Part shown: piece by piece, positions 56,404-64,000 of the stretch
Layout: every line of letters starts with the position of its first letter
How positions within the stretch are numbered: position 1 is the stretch's first letter
NCBI GenBank assembly: GCA_052386675.1
Contig: JBQTJX010000025.1
Coordinates: 1-64,000, forward strand
Direction of reading: 5' to 3'
Length of the DNA: 64,000 nucleotides
Origin: RBG-16-66-20 sp052386675
GTDB lineage: Bacteria; Pseudomonadota; Gammaproteobacteria; Burkholderiales; SG8-39
The notes under the pieces: model-generated
What the model was told of the DNA's origin: nothing
Database searches by the model: none
Seen by the model: the letters and a program-made list of their open reading frames with translations, nothing else
Made by a program: the position numbers and the translations under genes

Positions 56404-58731
56404 ATGACCGCCGCCTTGCTAAGTTTCGCCGCCGGTGTGCTGGCCTTGCAAGGACTCCCTGTCCTGCCTGCTGTGGCGTGGATCGCGCTGGCGCTGCCGG
56501 CCGCCGCGGGCATGGCATGGAAACGGGCGCTCGCCGTTCCGCTGGCCGCGGTACTGGGCTTTTGCTGGGCGCTGGGATTCGCCCACCTGCGGCTGGCTGA
56601 CCGCCTAAACCCGGAACTGGAGGGCTTGGACGTGGAGGCCGTGGGCGTGGTCGCCGGCCTGCCGGCAGCGGGCGAACGCAGCCTGCGCTTCGCGTTCGAC
56701 GTCGAATCCTCCAGCCGGCCGCTGCCACCGCGGGTGCTGGTTTCCTGGTACCGGTCCCCGTTCGCCCAGGAGTCTCCATCCATCCTTGCCGAAGCGCCGC
56801 ATCCGGGCGAGCGCTGGCGTTTCACGCTGCGCCTGAAGCGCCCGCACGGGCATTTCAACCCTCATGGCTTTGACTACGAAGGCTGGCTGCTGGAGCGAGG
56901 CATCGGCGCCACCGGCTACGTGCGCGCCGGCGGCGGATCCATCCAGGGGAAGGGCGCCCCGCTGCGCATGGGCTGGCGCAACGGCTTTTCCGACCGCATC
57001 GAGCAGGCGCGCGAGGCGATCCGCGACCGGTTCCGGGACGCTCTGGGCGCAACGCCGGCCGGGGGCATTCTCGTTGCGCTGGCGGTAGGCGACCAGCGCG
57101 CCATTGCGAACGAGGAATGGCGCTTGTTCGCCGCCACTGGCGTCACGCATCTCATGAGCATTTCGGGCCTGCACGTGACGCTGGTGTCCGGGCTGTTCGC
57201 GTGGCTGGTCGCGTCGCTCTGGCGGCGCGTGCCGCGCCTCGCGCTGGCGCTGCCGGCGCGCAAGGCGGGCGCGCTGGCGGCGATCGCGGGCGCGCTGGGC
57301 TACACGCTGCTTGCCGGCTTCGCAGTGCCGGCTCAGCGCACGTTCTGGATGGTGACGGTGGTGGCGCTTGCGTTGTGGTCGGGGCGCATCGCCTCGCCCG
57401 CTCGCACACTGGCTCTGGCGCTCGCGGTGGTGCTGCTGTTCGACCCCTGGGCCGGGCACTCGGCGGGCTTCTGGCTGTCGTTCGGCGCGGTGGCGCTCAT
57501 TTTCCTGGTCGGGATCGCCGTGCGGCGGGACGAGCCGGTGCTGCTGCAGTGGGCGCGGATCCAGTGGGCCATCACCATTGGCCTGGCGCCCGCGGCGCTG
57601 TTCCTGTTCTCGCAGGTGTCGCTGGTCGGGCCGCTCGCGAACGCGGTGGCTATCCCGGTGGTATCCGTCGTCGTCACGCCACTTGCACTCGCCGCCGCGG
57701 CGCTGCCCTGGGACGCGCTGCTGTCGCTGGCGGCGTGGCTGGTGGAATGGCTGCTGCAGTTCCTCGAATGGTGCGCCTCGCTTCCGGTCGCGGTGTGGCA
57801 GCAGCCGGCACCCCCGCTGTGGTGCCTGGTGGCGGCGATTGCGGGCGCAGTCTGGCTGGTCGCGCCGAGCGGCATCCCGTGGCGTGCGACCGGGCTCGCG
57901 CTCATGGCGCCGGCTTTCGCCTGGCCGGTCGCGGGGCCGGCACCGGGCGAAGCGTGGGTGGTGACGCTCGATGCGGGGCAGGGGCTGGCGGTCCTGGTCC
58001 GCACCGCGAACCGGGCGCTGCTCTACGACGCCGGACCGGCTTTCGGCACGGAGTCCGACAGCGGCGAGCGCATCATCCTGCTTTACCTGCGCGCGATCGG
58101 CGTTTCCCGGCTGGATGCGCTGGTGGTCACGCACAACGACATCGACCACTCGGGCGGCGCGGCCTCTGTCCTGCAGGCGCTCGAGGTGGATCGCTTCCTG
58201 TCCTCGCTCCCGGAACGCAGCCCGCTGCTCGCGCTGGCGCCGGCGCAGCGCTGCGTCGCGGGACAAGCCTGGGACTGGGACGGCGTGCGTTTCGAGGTGC
58301 TGCATCCGGCCGCGGGTGCAAGGGAGCGGCGGACGAACAACCTGAGCTGCGTGCTGAGGGTGGCGGCGCGCGGCGGCGCGATGCTCCTCACCGGGGACAT
58401 CGAGCGCGAGGCGGAAGCGACGCTGGTGGATCGCAATGCGCAGGCTTTGCGCGCGGAGGTGCTGCTGGTCCCGCATCACGGCAGCCGTACCTCCTCCAGC
58501 GAGGCGTTCATCGCCGCCGTGGCGCCCCGCGTGGCGGTGCTGCCGGTGGGCTACCGCAACCGATTCGGCCATCCGGCGACGGATGTCGCCGGGCGCTATG
58601 CCGCGGCCGGCGCGGCGCTGCGGCGCACCGACCTGGAGGGCGCGCTGGAGGTGCGCCTGTCGGCGCGGGGCGCGGAGATCGCTGGTGAACGCGAACGCAG
58701 GCGACGGTACTGGCACGATGCGCCGCCCTAG
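56404..58731 (+). CDS. comEC: DNA internalisation competence protein ComEC/Rec2
   Basis: 775 residues in three parts: an N-terminal OB-like DUF4131 region (EAVGVVAGLPAAGERSLRFA), a central multi-helix competence domain (GVTHLMSISGLHVTLVSGLF, AVPAQRTFWMVTVVALALWS, HSAGFWLSFGAVALIFLV) and a C-terminal metallo-beta-lactamase domain with DALVVTHNDIDHSGGAASVL, LLTGDIEREAE and LLVPHHGSRTSSSEAFI. ComEC forms the inner-membrane channel for transforming ssDNA, and the MBL part may degrade the other strand. The gene is full length, so transformation is possible if pili and ComEA exist elsewhere. Confidence 0.93.
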   Translation: MTAALLSFAAGVLALQGLPVLPAVAWIALALPAAAGMAWKRALAVPLAAVLGFCWALGFAHLRLADRLNPELEGLDVEAVGVVAGLPAAGERSLRFAFDVESSSRPLPPRVLVSWYRSPFAQESPSILAEAPHPGERWRFTLRLKRPHGHFNPHGFDYEGWLLERGIGATGYVRAGGGSIQGKGAPLRMGWRNGFSDRIEQAREAIRDRFRDALGATPAGGILVALAVGDQRAIANEEWRLFAATGVTHLMSISGLHVTLVSGLFAWLVASLWRRVPRLALALPARKAGALAAIAGALGYTLLAGFAVPAQRTFWMVTVVALALWSGRIASPARTLALALAVVLLFDPWAGHSAGFWLSFGAVALIFLVGIAVRRDEPVLLQWARIQWAITIGLAPAALFLFSQVSLVGPLANAVAIPVVSVVVTPLALAAAALPWDALLSLAAWLVEWLLQFLEWCASLPVAVWQQPAPPLWCLVAAIAGAVWLVAPSGIPWRATGLALMAPAFAWPVAGPAPGEAWVVTLDAGQGLAVLVRTANRALLYDAGPAFGTESDSGERIILLYLRAIGVSRLDALVVTHNDIDHSGGAASVLQALEVDRFLSSLPERSPLLALAPAQRCVAGQAWDWDGVRFEVLHPAAGARERRTNNLSCVLRVAARGGAMLLTGDIEREAEATLVDRNAQALRAEVLLVPHHGSRTSSSEAFIAAVAPRVAVLPVGYRNRFGHPATDVAGRYAAAGAALRRTDLEGALEVRLSARGAEIAGERERRRRYWHDAPP

Positions 58732-58780
58732 GGCCATAATGAACGCGCAACGCCCATCCACAACTCCAGGAGGAGGAACC

Positions 58781-59002
58781 ATGGCCAAGAAAGACAGCAA
58801 TGCGGTCTATCGCGTCACCGACGTCATCGGCACCAGTTCGGAATCGTGGGAAGACGCCGCACGCAGCGCGGTGAAGACCGCCTCGAAGTCGCTGCGCGAC
58901 CTGCGCATCGCCGAGGTGACCAAGCTCGACGTGAAGGTGGAGAACGGCAAGGTGGTGCAGTTCCGCACGCGCCTGTCGCTGTCGTTCAAGTACGGGGCCT
59001 GA
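58781..59002 (+). CDS. Dodecin
   Basis: 73 residues: MAKKDSNAVYRVTDVIGTSS, ESWEDAARSAVKTASKSLRD and LRIAEVTKLDVKVENGKVVQ, then FRTRLSLSFKYGA. This is a complete dodecin; twelve copies form a hollow shell that stores flavins or CoA. The Trp of ESWEDA is the flavin-stacking residue in bacterial dodecins. A very strong Shine-Dalgarno (AGGAGGAGG) precedes the ATG, and a CATAAT hexamer at 58735-58740 may be the -10. It heads a four-gene chain with TGATG, TTGA and ATGA overlaps, suggesting high expression of the first gene and coupled lower expression of the rest. Confidence 0.95.
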   Translation: MAKKDSNAVYRVTDVIGTSSESWEDAARSAVKTASKSLRDLRIAEVTKLDVKVENGKVVQFRTRLSLSFKYGA

Positions 59003-59319
59003 TGCCGGCAGGCTACAGCGCGACGGTTCGCGTCACCGGCAGCGTCGGGCGCTTCGAGGATTTCCGCGAGCGCGTCCGCTGGCTGCTGGTGCGCGACCCG
59101 GATTGCGATCCCTATACCGAGCACCACGTCGAGGGCGGGCTGGAGTACCGCTTCCAGGTCGAGAACGGCCTGCCCTTCCCGAGCTTCGTCGAGGCGAGCG
59201 CCGAGTTCCCCGAGATGCGCATCGAGGTGCAGTGGTACCGCGAGGCCGACGCCGGCGGCGCCGCGATCGAGAGCGGCCGCATGGTGGAGAAGTGGCAAGG
59301 CGAAAGGGCTGGCTCTTGA
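59002..59319 (+). CDS. Small protein of unknown function downstream of dodecin
   Basis: 105 residues from ATG 59002: MPAGYSATVRVTGSVGRFED, FRERVRWLLVRDPDCDPYTE and HHVEGGLEYRFQVENGLPFP, then FVEASAEFPEMRIEVQWYRE. Predicted alternating strands and helices could form a ferredoxin-like fold. There is no signal peptide or membrane segment. I do not recognise the family. It shares a base with the dodecin stop (TGATG) and overlaps the hydrolase start (TTGA). Codon use and GC agree with a real gene. Confidence 0.7.
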   Translation: MPAGYSATVRVTGSVGRFEDFRERVRWLLVRDPDCDPYTEHHVEGGLEYRFQVENGLPFPSFVEASAEFPEMRIEVQWYREADAGGAAIESGRMVEKWQGERAGS

Positions 59320-60173
59320 CGCCTGCGTCCCGTCAACGCTTCGTGCAGTGCGCCTCGCCCCGTGGCCTGCACCGGATCTCCTACCTGGAATGGGGCGACC
59401 CGAAAAACGACCAGGTGCTCATCTGCGCCCACGGCCTGACGCGCTGCGCGCGGGATTTCGACGCCCTGGCGGCGGCGATGCAGGACCGCTACCGGGTGGT
59501 GTGTCCCGACGTCGCCGGCCGCGGTGGTTCGGACTGGCTCGCTGATCCGATGCTTTACCAGCTCCCACAGTACCTGTCCGACATGGTGACGCTGATCGCG
59601 CGCCTGGACGTGGAGGCGGTGCACTGGGTGGGCACCTCCATGGGCGGCCTGATCGGCATGGCCCTCGCCGCGCAGCCCGGCACGCCGGTTCGCAGACTCG
59701 TCATCAATGACGCCGGGCCGGTGATCGCGAAAGTGTCGCTGGAGCGGATCGCGACCTATGTCGGCATCGCGCCGACGTTTCCCTCGATCGAAGCCGCCGA
59801 CCAGTACGTGCGGGCGATCAGCAGCACCTTCGGTCCGCACAGCGACGCCGAGTGGCGCTTTCTCACTGAGGTGGTGGTGCGCCGGAACGACGACGGCAGC
59901 TGGCGCATGCACTATGACCCGAAGCTCGCCGAGCCGTTCCGCGCCAACATGCCGGAGAAGGACCTCGAGCTCTGGCCGCTGTGGGATGCGGTGCGCTGCC
60001 CAACGCTGGCGCTGCGTGGCGCGCAGTCCGACCTGCTGACGAAGGAAACCTGCGCGCAGATGGCGCAGCGCGGGCCGAAGGCGAAGGTGGTCGAGATCCC
60101 CGGCGTCGGCCACGCGCCGACGCTGATGCATGCCGACCAGGTCGCCATCGTGAGGGCTTTCCTGCTCTCATGA
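59316..60173 (+). CDS. Alpha/beta-hydrolase
   Basis: 285 residues from TTG 59316, which overlaps the upstream TGA. HG oxyanion motif LICAHGLTRCARDFDALAAA, nucleophile elbow WVGTSMGGLIGMALAAQ (Ser), acid Asp in LALRGAQSDLLTKET and His in IPGVGHAPTLMHADQV complete the triad. Similar proteins include esterases, haloperoxidase-like and C-C bond hydrolases, so the substrate is open. Cytoplasmic. It overlaps the lipoprotein gene by 4 nt. Confidence 0.9.
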   Translation: MTPASRQRFVQCASPRGLHRISYLEWGDPKNDQVLICAHGLTRCARDFDALAAAMQDRYRVVCPDVAGRGGSDWLADPMLYQLPQYLSDMVTLIARLDVEAVHWVGTSMGGLIGMALAAQPGTPVRRLVINDAGPVIAKVSLERIATYVGIAPTFPSIEAADQYVRAISSTFGPHSDAEWRFLTEVVVRRNDDGSWRMHYDPKLAEPFRANMPEKDLELWPLWDAVRCPTLALRGAQSDLLTKETCAQMAQRGPKAKVVEIPGVGHAPTLMHADQVAIVRAFLLS

Positions 60174-60694
60174 GGAGGATCATCGCCGCCGTCGCCTTGT
60201 GTGCGCTGGCGGCCGGCTGTGCGGACCTCAAGGAAGACGTGCGCGAGTTGCGCGACCTGCTGCGCAAGCTGCGCGGCAAGGAGCCGGCGCCGCCGCCGCC
60301 CGCGCCGCCGGTGGTGGTCACGCCCGCGCCGGGCGAGCCGGCCGCGGCCGGCCTCAGCCTGAACGCCAGTTGCACGGCGCGGGACGAAACCGGCTATGCG
60401 GAAACGCTGCGCCTGCAGCTTGCGGGCGGCGCGGTTGCCGCGTTCGAGGCGCGCATCGACATCCCCAATCGCGGCAGCTGCAGCTACCGGCTGGCGGAAT
60501 TCCGGCAGACACGGCGCGCGCCCTATGTGGAACTGGTGGCGAACTCGGGTTCCGCCTGCGCGGTGCGCGTCTGGCAGCAGGGCGACCGCGTCACGGTGGC
60601 GCCGACCGATTGCGCCGAGAAATGCACCCGCGGCGCCTTCGAGTACGCCTGGCCGATGGACGTGCGCGCGCCCGGCGGCGGCTGCTATCACTGA
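60170..60694 (+). CDS. Cysteine-rich lipoprotein of unknown function
   Basis: 174 residues. A lipobox (VALCALAAGC) is followed by a short charged helix (LKEDVRELRDLLRKLRGKEP), a Pro run and a ~110-residue C-terminal domain with six cysteines (in SLNASCTAR, GSCSYRL, GSACAVRV, TDCAEKCTR and GGGCYH) that could form three disulfides in the periplasm. No family is recognised. The ATG overlaps the hydrolase stop by 4 nt, so it is the last gene of the dodecin chain. Its end is 6 bp from the convergent photolyase gene. Confidence 0.72.
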   Translation: MRRIIAAVALCALAAGCADLKEDVRELRDLLRKLRGKEPAPPPPAPPVVVTPAPGEPAAAGLSLNASCTARDETGYAETLRLQLAGGAVAAFEARIDIPNRGSCSYRLAEFRQTRRAPYVELVANSGSACAVRVWQQGDRVTVAPTDCAEKCTRGAFEYAWPMDVRAPGGGCYH

Positions 60695-60700
60695 CGCGGG

Positions 60701-62143
60701 CTAGGCGCCGGATTTCTTCACCACCGCGTAGCGTGCCAGCGTGCGGATGCGCGCCGCGGCGTGCTCCACCATCGGCGCCGGGTAGTCGCGCCCGATCTCG
60801 CAACCGGCGGCATGCTGCTCCAGCGGCGGCATGGTCCAGGGCAAATGGATCCAGTCGGTGCGCACCTGCGCCAGTTCGGGAACGTACCTGCGGATGAACT
60901 TCCCCTGGCTGTCGAACTTCTCCGACTGCATCACCGGATTGAAAACGCGGAACCAGGGCTGGGCGTCGCAGCCGGTGGAGGCGGCCCACTGCCAGCCGCC
61001 GTTGTTGGCGGCGAGGTCGTAGTCGTTCAGCGTTGCCGCGAAGTAGCGCTCGCCGCGGCGCCAGTCGATGCCCAGGTCCTTCACCAGGAACGAGGCGGCG
61101 ACCATGCGCAGGCGGTTGTGCATGTAACCGGTGTGGTTCAGCTGGCGCATCGCGGCATCCACCAGCGGATAGCCGGTGCGGCCTTCGCACCAGGCTTTCC
61201 ATCCGGCCGGGTTGGCGTCGAACTTCACCGCGTCGTACTCGCGCCGGAACGAGCGCGACACCACGTCCGGGCGCCAGGCGAGGATGGCGTGGTAGAAGTC
61301 GCGCCACACCAGTTCCGAGAGCCAGGTCCGGGCGCCATCGTTGTCCTGCTTCCAGGCCAGCGCGGCGAGCGCCCGGATGGAGACCGTGCCGAAGCGCAGG
61401 TGCGTCGACAGGTAGGACGGTCCCTTCAGCGCCGGGAAGTCGCGCTTGTCGCGGTAGCCGGCGATGCGGCGCCTGAAGTCGGCGAGAAGCATGGCGGCGC
61501 CGGACATGCCGGCGGGAATCGGCAGTTCGGCCGGCTGGAAGCCGAGCGAAGCCAGGGATGGAACCGGGGTCGCCGGACCGGGCGCGAGCCGGGCGAGGTG
61601 CTTGCCGACGGGGTAGGCCTTGACGAAGAACGGGTCCAGCTTCGCCAGCCAGGCGTTCTTGTAGGGGGTGAAGACCGAGAACGGCTCGCCCGTCTTCGTG
61701 CGCACCTCGTCCAGCTCGAAGATCACCTGGTCCTTGCGGGTGTGGAAGGCGATGCCCTGCGCGGCGAGCCGGTCCTTCACCTCTGCGTCGCGCGCGATCG
61801 CCTGCGGCTCGTAGTCGCGGTTGGCGTACACCGCCGCCACGCCCAGCTTTCGCGCCAGCCCGGGGATTTCCTCGCGTGCACGGCCGTGCAGCACGTGCAG
61901 TCCGCCGCCCCTGGATTCGAGAGCGGCCTTCAGCTCGACCAGGCTGTCGCGGATGAAGGCCACGCGCCGGTCGGCCTTCGCTTCCAGAGCATCCAGGATC
62001 TCGGTGTCGAAGACGAAGGCGCAGTGGACTTCGCAGTGCGTGACCAGCGCGGCGTGCAGCGCGGCGTGGTCGTCGTCGCGCAGGTCGCGGCGGAACCAGG
62101 CGAGCGCCGCCGACCCTAGCCCTTTCGGTTCGCCGCGTTCCAA
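60701..62143 (-). CDS. phrB: Deoxyribodipyrimidine photolyase
   Basis: 480 residues. The N-terminal photolyase/antenna domain (ALAWFRRDLRDDDHAALHAA) and C-terminal FAD domain are intact: GPSYLSTHLRFGTVSIRALA, WLSELVWRDFYHAILAWRPD, GYPLVDAAMRQLNHTGYMHN and LNDYDLAANNGGWQWAASTG. It repairs cyclobutane pyrimidine dimers with blue light. The start is uncertain: TTG 62143 lies in the end of the DpgC-like gene (28-bp overlap), and the homologous N-terminus would begin about 12 residues later, where only CTG/GCG codons exist. Confidence 0.93.
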   Translation of the reverse strand: MERGEPKGLGSAALAWFRRDLRDDDHAALHAALVTHCEVHCAFVFDTEILDALEAKADRRVAFIRDSLVELKAALESRGGGLHVLHGRAREEIPGLARKLGVAAVYANRDYEPQAIARDAEVKDRLAAQGIAFHTRKDQVIFELDEVRTKTGEPFSVFTPYKNAWLAKLDPFFVKAYPVGKHLARLAPGPATPVPSLASLGFQPAELPIPAGMSGAAMLLADFRRRIAGYRDKRDFPALKGPSYLSTHLRFGTVSIRALAALAWKQDNDGARTWLSELVWRDFYHAILAWRPDVVSRSFRREYDAVKFDANPAGWKAWCEGRTGYPLVDAAMRQLNHTGYMHNRLRMVAASFLVKDLGIDWRRGERYFAATLNDYDLAANNGGWQWAASTGCDAQPWFRVFNPVMQSEKFDSQGKFIRRYVPELAQVRTDWIHLPWTMPPLEQHAAGCEIGRDYPAPMVEHAAARIRTLARYAVVKKSGA

Positions 62144-63438
62144 TGCGCCTCGAGATTGGCGATGAGCGCCGGGCTGAAGTGGCAGTGCGCCTGCTCGCGG
62201 GCGTAAACGGCCATGTAGCGGCGGAAGCCGTCCAGCGGCTCCTCCGAGATTCTCAGCGCGCGGCGGTTGCCGGCGGCGCTGACCACGCCGGAGCCGGTGA
62301 TGTGCTTCACCAGGCGCGTGACCTCGAAGTCCATGGCGTCGGCGGCGACGATGGAGTCGCAGATGAGGCGTCCCTCGGGACTGGCACAGTCAATGCGCCG
62401 CTCGGCGAGGATGGCCTGGCGCGCCACCCGCGGGCCGATATGGCGGGGCAGGCGCAGGTTGGCCGCGCCCGGGATGATGCCCTCCTTGCGCGCGGGCAGC
62501 GTCATGTACGCTTCCCTGGTCGCGATCACCTGGTCCATGGTCAGCAGGATCTGGCAGTGGCCGCCGATGGCGAAACCCTCCACCGCGGCGATCCACAGCT
62601 TCTCGACCGAATCCTCCTCGGGAGAAACCTCCGGCTTCGCCAGGCCGCGGTAGAACTTGTTGACCATGCCGAGGTCGCGGATCAGGTACCAGAGGAAGCG
62701 GATCTTTCCCTGGTACAGGTGCGTCAGGTTGATGCCGGCGCCGAAAATCCTTTTCCCGGCGTGCTTTGTGTGGGTGACGACGTCGCCGCGCAGCACGCAG
62801 ACCTCGGTCAGGGGGTCGAGCAGCGCGAGGTCGGTGGCGATTTCCATCCCGGCCATGGTCCCCTCGTCCTCGGCGTTCAGGTACCTCGGGTTGCGCATGG
62901 TGAGGACGGCGGCCTTGCCCTCGCGCGCCAGGCGCGCGCCGGGAAACTCGATCTCGCCTTTCTTCTCGAATTCCTTCAGGTGCTCGAGCGAATCCGGCCG
63001 CGGCAGCAGCATGGCGTGGCACAGGTGCGCGCCAGCGACCGGGTCGCCCAGGACCTGGCTGAGGAAAATGCCCTGGTCCACCTCGAGGCCGTCCTTGTCG
63101 CCTTGCGGGATGTTCGAGTCGCGCGCCAGCGCCGCGTCGTCCGGCACCAGGCCGGGATAGGCCTTCGCGGCCGCGACGCAGAGCTCATCTACGCGGACGA
63201 ACTTCGAGCGATTGGCGGTGAGGGAGTCATAGACGGCGCGGGCGTGCGTGCGCATGAAGTCCGCGCGCGCTTTTCGCCCGGTGTCCAGGAGTTTCCCGGC
63301 GGCCTGGGCTTCCGCGGCGCCGCGTTTGGGCTTTGCCGGCAGCTTCGCGAGCTGCTCGTCCAGGCGCTTCAGGTGGGCAAGGAGCGCGGCCTTGTCGGTG
63401 GCGAGGTCGGCGGTGAGGGCGGGGGCGGTGTATTGCAT
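62116..63438 (-). CDS. DpgC-like crotonase-fold enzyme (cofactor-free dioxygenase family)
   Basis: 440 residues, far longer than ordinary enoyl-CoA hydratases. A helical N-terminal half (1-165, with DKDGLEVDQGIFLSQVLGDP) precedes a crotonase domain: NPRYLNAEDEGTMAGMEIAT, CVLRGDVVTHTKHAGKRIFG, AGINLTHLYQGKIRFLWYLI, IAAVEGFAIGGHCQILLTMD and LPARKEGIIPGAANLRLPRH, then the tail FRRYMAVYAREQAHCHFSPA. This order and length match DpgC, (3,5-dihydroxyphenyl)acetyl-CoA 1,2-dioxygenase, which uses O2 without metal or cofactor. No dpgA, dpgB or dpgD is here, so the substrate is unknown. A TATCAT box ends 6 nt before the ATG. Confidence 0.8.
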   Translation of the reverse strand: MQYTAPALTADLATDKAALLAHLKRLDEQLAKLPAKPKRGAAEAQAAGKLLDTGRKARADFMRTHARAVYDSLTANRSKFVRVDELCVAAAKAYPGLVPDDAALARDSNIPQGDKDGLEVDQGIFLSQVLGDPVAGAHLCHAMLLPRPDSLEHLKEFEKKGEIEFPGARLAREGKAAVLTMRNPRYLNAEDEGTMAGMEIATDLALLDPLTEVCVLRGDVVTHTKHAGKRIFGAGINLTHLYQGKIRFLWYLIRDLGMVNKFYRGLAKPEVSPEEDSVEKLWIAAVEGFAIGGHCQILLTMDQVIATREAYMTLPARKEGIIPGAANLRLPRHIGPRVARQAILAERRIDCASPEGRLICDSIVAADAMDFEVTRLVKHITGSGVVSAAGNRRALRISEEPLDGFRRYMAVYAREQAHCHFSPALIANLEAHWNAANRKG

Positions 63439-63444
63439 CCGGCG

Positions 63445-63450
63445 ATGATA
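63445..63450 (-). promoter_or_regulatory. -10-like box TATCAT before the DpgC-like gene
   Basis: TATCAT on minus, 6 nt before the ATG at 63438 (gap CGCCGG), with no Shine-Dalgarno. Confidence 0.4.
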
Positions 63451-63499
63451 GCCCTTCAGTCACGGTGCGCGAAACCAAACGGCATTACACTGCGGCGGA

Positions 63500-63988
63500 T
63501 TGCTCGACTACCAGCACCCGCGTTCCAGGCTGACCCTGGCCGAAGGCCTTGCCGAATACTTCGCGGCGTATCCCGGCCTTGCCGGGGGACGTGACTCGTC
63601 GCCGCAGGCGCAGGAATTCTTCCGTTGCCACGACACGGCGCACGTCGTCTTCGGCTGCGGCATCGCGCTCGATGACGAACTGGTGGTCAAGATCGCCAGC
63701 CTGTTCGGCACCACGGCCGGCTTCTCGGTGCTGAAGGGCTACCGCCTGCACGAGTCCCTGGAGGTCTACGGCAAGCTGCGAGTTGCAGACGTGCTGCGCT
63801 CGACCGTGCGCTCGTTCGCCATCGTTCCGCGCACCTTCCTGCGCTGCCGCCGGCAGGCCAGGCGCTGGCCGTGGCTTGAATTCGAGCCGTACCTGGCGGT
63901 TCCGCTGTGCGACATTCGCGAAGCTTTCGGCATCCGGGTCGCGCATGACATCCCGACCGTGCCCGCTGGCGCCGCGTCCCGGACTTGA
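63500..63988 (+). CDS. Coq4-like protein
   Basis: 162 residues from TTG 63500. It carries HDTAHVVFGCGIALDDE, an exact match to the HDxxHx11E zinc motif of Coq4, followed by the helical IASLFGTTAGFSVLKGYRLH and RSFAIVPRTFLRCRRQARRW. In eukaryotes Coq4 is needed for ubiquinone synthesis, apparently in C1 decarboxylation/hydroxylation; bacterial homologues are little studied. No ubi genes adjoin. A TACACT hexamer ends 8 nt before the TTG, and there is no Shine-Dalgarno. It is divergent from the DpgC-like gene. The stop is 12 bp from the window end. Confidence 0.75.
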   Translation: MLDYQHPRSRLTLAEGLAEYFAAYPGLAGGRDSSPQAQEFFRCHDTAHVVFGCGIALDDELVVKIASLFGTTAGFSVLKGYRLHESLEVYGKLRVADVLRSTVRSFAIVPRTFLRCRRQARRWPWLEFEPYLAVPLCDIREAFGIRVAHDIPTVPAGAASRT

Positions 63989-64000
63989 GCTAGGCTGCGG

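Overview
The window is a GC-rich chromosomal segment of a betaproteobacterium, most likely Burkholderiales-like. Grounds are the codon usage, three periplasmic Bug/TctC solute receptors without their permeases, a class I polyhydroxyalkanoate locus with PhaR, and the orders ftsK-lolA-rarA-serS and rpfE-recJ-prfB-lysS. Nearly all of it is coding. No stretch over 300 bases lacks a gene, and the largest gap is about 150 bases. I see no prophage, transposase, CRISPR array, rRNA or toxin-antitoxin pair.

Layout. 1-3.5 kb: the ftsK end, lolA, rarA and serS. 3.5-20 kb: small-molecule and catabolic genes. These are a GST with a VOC protein, tRNA-Ser(CGA), a Bug receptor, a MetE-like enzyme, an operon of PEP-mutase-like enzyme, NodB deacetylase and TonB-like protein, a 2OG-Fe(II) oxygenase, two divergent MmgE/PrpD proteins, a second Bug receptor with an FAD oxidoreductase, an amidohydrolase, an orphan CoxL-like molybdenum subunit and TonB. 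20.6-24.5 kb: a ferric-iron ABC importer split over three transcription units, with Fur-box-like palindromes at both control regions. 24.5-32 kb: NlpC/P60, a secretin-like protein, a DinG-like helicase, DenD, BamD, RluD, PgeF and a ZIP transporter.

32-40 kb: the PHA locus phaC-phaA-phaB-phaB2-phaR, then rimO and bktB. Two thiolases and two reductases would supply 3-hydroxyacyl-CoA to the synthase. 40-50 kb: DUF427, EamA, a glycine-zipper protein, then lysS, prfB (with its programmed +1 frameshift), KTSC, cyclophilin-like, an exported methyltransferase, recJ, an RpfE-type protein and an exonuclease/GIY-YIG protein. 50-64 kb: a third Bug receptor, LysE, DUF429, HugZ-like, lolC-lolD, comEC, dodecin with three coupled genes, photolyase, a DpgC-like cofactor-free dioxygenase and a Coq4-like protein.

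Cross-cutting signals outside the genes: (1) many first genes of transcription units have a -10-like hexamer only 5-12 nt before the start codon and no Shine-Dalgarno, which suggests leaderless mRNAs; (2) a dispersed hairpin built on AGGGACAGACCACG occurs three times; (3) an identical 22-bp perfect palindrome sits in two convergent gene junctions; (4) three convergent pairs share CTAG as overlapping stop codons. I found no clear new multi-gene system. The best candidates for something undescribed are the palindrome family, the leaderless-start pattern, the cysteine cluster in the iron-importer ATPase, the recJ start duplication and the DpgC-like enzyme outside any dpg cluster.
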